Source of the DNA: Anabaena subtropica FACHB-260
GTDB taxonomy: Bacteria > Cyanobacteriota > Cyanobacteriia > Cyanobacteriales > Nostocaceae
Direction of reading: 5' to 3'
DNA length: 64,000 nt
Assembly: GCF_014697105.1 (NCBI RefSeq)
Contig: NZ_JACJRF010000007.1
Span: 62,001 to 126,000 of the forward strand
In this document: positions 61,753 to 64,000 of the stretch, in pieces
How positions within the stretch are numbered: position 1 is the stretch's first letter
Layout: each line of letters begins with the position of its first letter
Made by a program: the position numbers and the translations under genes
Notes under the pieces: generated by a model
Seen by the model: only the letters and a program-made list of their open reading frames with translations
The model's database searches: none
What the model was told of the DNA's origin: nothing

Positions 61753-63342
61753 TCATTCGGTAGTCTGCTTTTTTTCTTTTTGTTCTTTTCTATCTTTGAG
61801 GAGTTTGTTTACTTTAACCTTAATTTCTGCATGGCGTTGTACACCTTCGTAGGCGTAGCGATTATAACTGCTGCGAGAAATTAAGTTTTCTAGATAACTA
61901 ACGCGCTCATTTCCACCTGGGTGGGAAGATAACCAACTGGGAATGTCATATTTTTTTTGTTTGTCTAATGTCACCATTAAATTCCGCAAGCCATCGGCAG
62001 CATAGCCACTAGCAACAATTAGGCGTGTGCCGAGAATATCTGCTTGTCGTTCCATCTCACGGCTGTAATCGAGTGCAAAAAGTTGCCCAATTGTGCCACC
62101 AAAGGGCAGATATTGAGTAACGTTAGAGATGAGGTTTCCTTGAGTAACTAATTGAAAGCCGTGGGATAAGACAACATGAGATAATTCGTGTCCAATTAAT
62201 CCAGCTAGTTCTGCTTCGGATGTTGTTTTGGCGATCGCGCCTGCATTCACAAAAATTTTTCCTCCCGGCAAAGCAAAAGCGTTAAGTTCTTCTTCGGGAA
62301 TGACAAAAAATTCATATTTAAATTCATTTCTACCAGCGACTTTCGCTAGTTTCTGCCCAATATCATTGACGTAGGCTAAGATATCATCGTCTATGACTAA
62401 AGGTAACTGTTTTTTTGCCTGTTTAGCTACGGATTCACCGATAGATTGTTCACCTTGTAGTAGCAAAATGGTGGAGTCAAGGGCAGAAAATGGCCCTAAT
62501 AAACTACCTGTAACTGCATAACCCAAAGCACCTGTAATCACGTTGCTAATGACATTACCTCTAATTTCCGAGCGAATACGAGATTGATAACGTTTGAGAT
62601 TATCTTCGGCTAATTGAGAAAATTCTGCGGCTTGGGGGTTGTTAGGGTTGAGAATAGCAAATTGTCTTGCAGCTAAAGACGCTTCCATCCATTTTTCCGC
62701 TCCAGCCAAGGCGGTAACTCTGGCTTTAGTTATTTCTGGTTGATTGGGATAAAGGGATGATGCTCGTTCTAAAATGTCTAGTGCTTCTTTGCTGCGATCG
62801 TATTGGGTGAGAACTTCAGCATAGCGAATATGACCAGGGATAAATTCGGGATGCTGTTCAACCAATAATTGCAGAGGTACTAAAGTTCGCGTCTGTAGTT
62901 TCTTGGCTATCCCCGCCTCTGCTTCTCGCCAATATACCTTACCTGCTGGTGATAATTTTTTAGCATCAAGGATTGCTGGTTTCCGTTCTTGGGGTATACC
63001 TGTCTGAGTAAAAGGTGCTTTTACTTCACGGTAAATTTTTTCTGCTTCGGTGATTTGTCCTGCAAGATAAAGGTTATCTGCTTCTGTGAGTTTTTGTTGA
63101 CGGACAAGTTCTTCTGGAGTTAATTGAGGTTCCGCCGATGGGGACGGGCGTTTTAGTGCATCCCTGAGCTTTTGGTCATTTGGGTTTTCTGGGTTGGGTG
63201 TGTTGGTTTGTTCAGTGGGGGCTGGAGGTTCTTGGGCTGGGACGGGTGCTATCGGTTGGATGAGAATAATTAAAAGCGTTGTACCAACTGACAACAAGAC
63301 CCAGTTCAAGGCTCGCAGCACAGACTTACTGATCCGCTTCAT
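61753..63342 (-). CDS. M48 metalloprotease with TPR-like repeats
   Basis: A 529-residue exported M48 peptidase. An N-terminal hydrophobic segment (LNWVLLSVGTTLLIILIQPI) precedes a Pro-rich linker and helical TPR-like repeats (about residues 70-250). The peptidase domain has HEXXH in GLIGHELSHVVLSHG and a downstream acidic zinc ligand in SREMERQADILGTRLIVASG. The SSHPGGNERVSYLENL tail matches BepA/YfgC-type family. It is probably envelope quality control. The open frame starts at a GTG 63354; the ATG 63342 (MKRISKSVLRALN) with AGGTGG upstream is preferred. Confidence 0.9.
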   Translation of the reverse strand: MKRISKSVLRALNWVLLSVGTTLLIILIQPIAPVPAQEPPAPTEQTNTPNPENPNDQKLRDALKRPSPSAEPQLTPEELVRQQKLTEADNLYLAGQITEAEKIYREVKAPFTQTGIPQERKPAILDAKKLSPAGKVYWREAEAGIAKKLQTRTLVPLQLLVEQHPEFIPGHIRYAEVLTQYDRSKEALDILERASSLYPNQPEITKARVTALAGAEKWMEASLAARQFAILNPNNPQAAEFSQLAEDNLKRYQSRIRSEIRGNVISNVITGALGYAVTGSLLGPFSALDSTILLLQGEQSIGESVAKQAKKQLPLVIDDDILAYVNDIGQKLAKVAGRNEFKYEFFVIPEEELNAFALPGGKIFVNAGAIAKTTSEAELAGLIGHELSHVVLSHGFQLVTQGNLISNVTQYLPFGGTIGQLFALDYSREMERQADILGTRLIVASGYAADGLRNLMVTLDKQKKYDIPSWLSSHPGGNERVSYLENLISRSSYNRYAYEGVQRHAEIKVKVNKLLKDRKEQKEKKQTTE

Positions 63343-63503
63343 GCTGAGTTCCACCTAATACAAAAGGCTCTTATATTAAGGGTATGAGCAATCAAGCTAA
63401 TCCGACTAGAGCGATCGCTCTTGCTTTACAGTAACTACACTCTTGAAAAGAGACTCTGCCGTAAAAGCTATGGGATATTTTTTTACTTAATTAGAAAAAA
63501 GAG

Positions 63504-63534
63504 AAAAAAAAAGGCAGACAAATTGTCTGACCTT
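63504..63534 (-). terminator. Terminator of the RNA-binding protein gene
   Basis: On the minus strand AAGGTCAGACA and TGTCTGCCTT form a hairpin (63511-63534 on the plus strand), followed by about eight T (63504-63512 complement). It lies 32 bases past the gene's stop codon. Confidence 0.8.
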
Positions 63535-63565
63535 CAGAATTTAGATAAATTCTTCGTTTGAAACC

Positions 63566-63880
63566 TTAGTAGCGGGAACGTCCACCGCCACCGCCGCCGT
63601 ATCCTCCTCCTCGGTTTCCACCAAAGGAACCTCTATCTTCTTTAGGCTTGGCTTTATTCACTTTTAAATCACGACCCATCCACTCAGCACCATCAAGTCC
63701 CTCGATGGCCAGAGCTTCTTCTGCATCTGAACTCATTTCTACAAAAGCAAAACCGCGCAGTCGACCTGTTTCCCGGTCAGTAGGTAGCACAACCCGTTTT
63801 ACAGAACCGTATTCTGCAAAAACAGTGCTGATATCCTCTTGCGTAACGTCGTAAGAGAGGTTCCCTACGTAAATTGACAT
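63566..63880 (-). CDS. RRM RNA-binding protein (Rbp type)
   Basis: A 104-residue protein with one RNA-recognition motif: RNP2 is IYVGNL (residues 3-8) and RNP1 is RGFAFVEM (about 43-50). A glycine-rich tail (GGNRGGGYGGGGGGRSRY) ends it. It belongs to the cyanobacterial Rbp family, several members of which are cold-induced and bind mRNA. The start is the ATG 63880 (MSIYVGNLSYD), with GGAGAG just upstream. The remaining minus-strand bases to 64000 look like a long leader. Confidence 0.93.
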   Translation of the reverse strand: MSIYVGNLSYDVTQEDISTVFAEYGSVKRVVLPTDRETGRLRGFAFVEMSSDAEEALAIEGLDGAEWMGRDLKVNKAKPKEDRGSFGGNRGGGYGGGGGGRSRY

Positions 63881-64000
63881 TCTTTTCTCTCCAAAATCAT
63901 GGCTGTGTAGAGATTTAAATTTCGGAGAGGAGTCCGTAAATACCAAAAGGAAAAGCCTGTTAATACTAAAAACAAAGACTATCACCGATTTAATTCTCAC

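Overview
The window is a chromosomal segment of a filamentous, heterocyst-type cyanobacterium of the Nostoc/Anabaena group. The evidence is a beta-carboxysome operon (ccmK2-K1-L-M-N-O), photosystem II genes psbN, psbH and psbI, tocopherol cyclase, a cyanobacterial CO2-uptake NDH-1 operon, frequent HIP1 octamers (GCGATCGC, for example at 82-89 and 2249-2256), and heptameric short tandem repeats between genes. No plasmid or prophage backbone, transposase, rRNA or CRISPR array was seen. The strain is not assigned.

Layout. 1-10.4 kb: housekeeping and lipid genes: a gene tail, a DUF218 protein, tRNA-Arg(CCU), tocopherol cyclase, a DnaJ-TPR protein, a membrane-anchored low-complexity protein, two tandemly duplicated metallophosphoesterases, a monoacylglycerol-lipase-type hydrolase, a PlsC acyltransferase and two unknown proteins. 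10.6-18.9 kb: a GH38 alpha-mannosidase, psbN/psbH (divergent), tatA, pth, rpsU, a small membrane protein and a DUF4139 protein. 18.9-31.4 kb: a carbon-concentrating locus. A CmpR-type LysR regulator lies downstream of the carboxysome operon. Divergently transcribed across a 0.66 kb AT-rich spacer are ndhF4-ndhD4-cupB and a DUF2236 (MpaB-like) gene. One branch packages Rubisco and carbonic anhydrase, and the other converts CO2 to bicarbonate at the membrane.

31.3-41.8 kb: an accessory zone mixed with housekeeping genes (metF-like, trpS, proline iminopeptidase). It has a Uma2-like gene, a tight three-gene operon (DUF262 protein, DUF3696 AAA ATPase, unknown third protein) that looks like an uncharacterised defence module, and a complete Type II restriction-modification system (C5 methyltransferase, HNH-like zinc-finger endonuclease, XRE control protein) with two candidate C-boxes. 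41.9-50.1 kb: glucan phosphorylase, a 1.56 kb gene-poor spacer, a hexapeptide acyltransferase, psbI and a large LptD-like DUF3769 protein. 50.1-54.5 kb: a two-gene signalling operon whose sensor kinase carries a GAF domain with both cysteines of a DXCF cyanobacteriochrome. 55-64 kb: a double SagB-type oxidoreductase, a DUF4349 lipoprotein, an aldo/keto reductase, ilvC, a secreted EndoU-like protein, a COP23 protein, an M48 metalloprotease with TPRs, and an RRM RNA-binding protein.

The observations most worth following are the DUF262/ATPase/unknown operon, the DXCF photoreceptor kinase, the restriction-modification control region, the internal start site and cysteine pattern of CcmM, and the DUF2236 gene attached to cupB.
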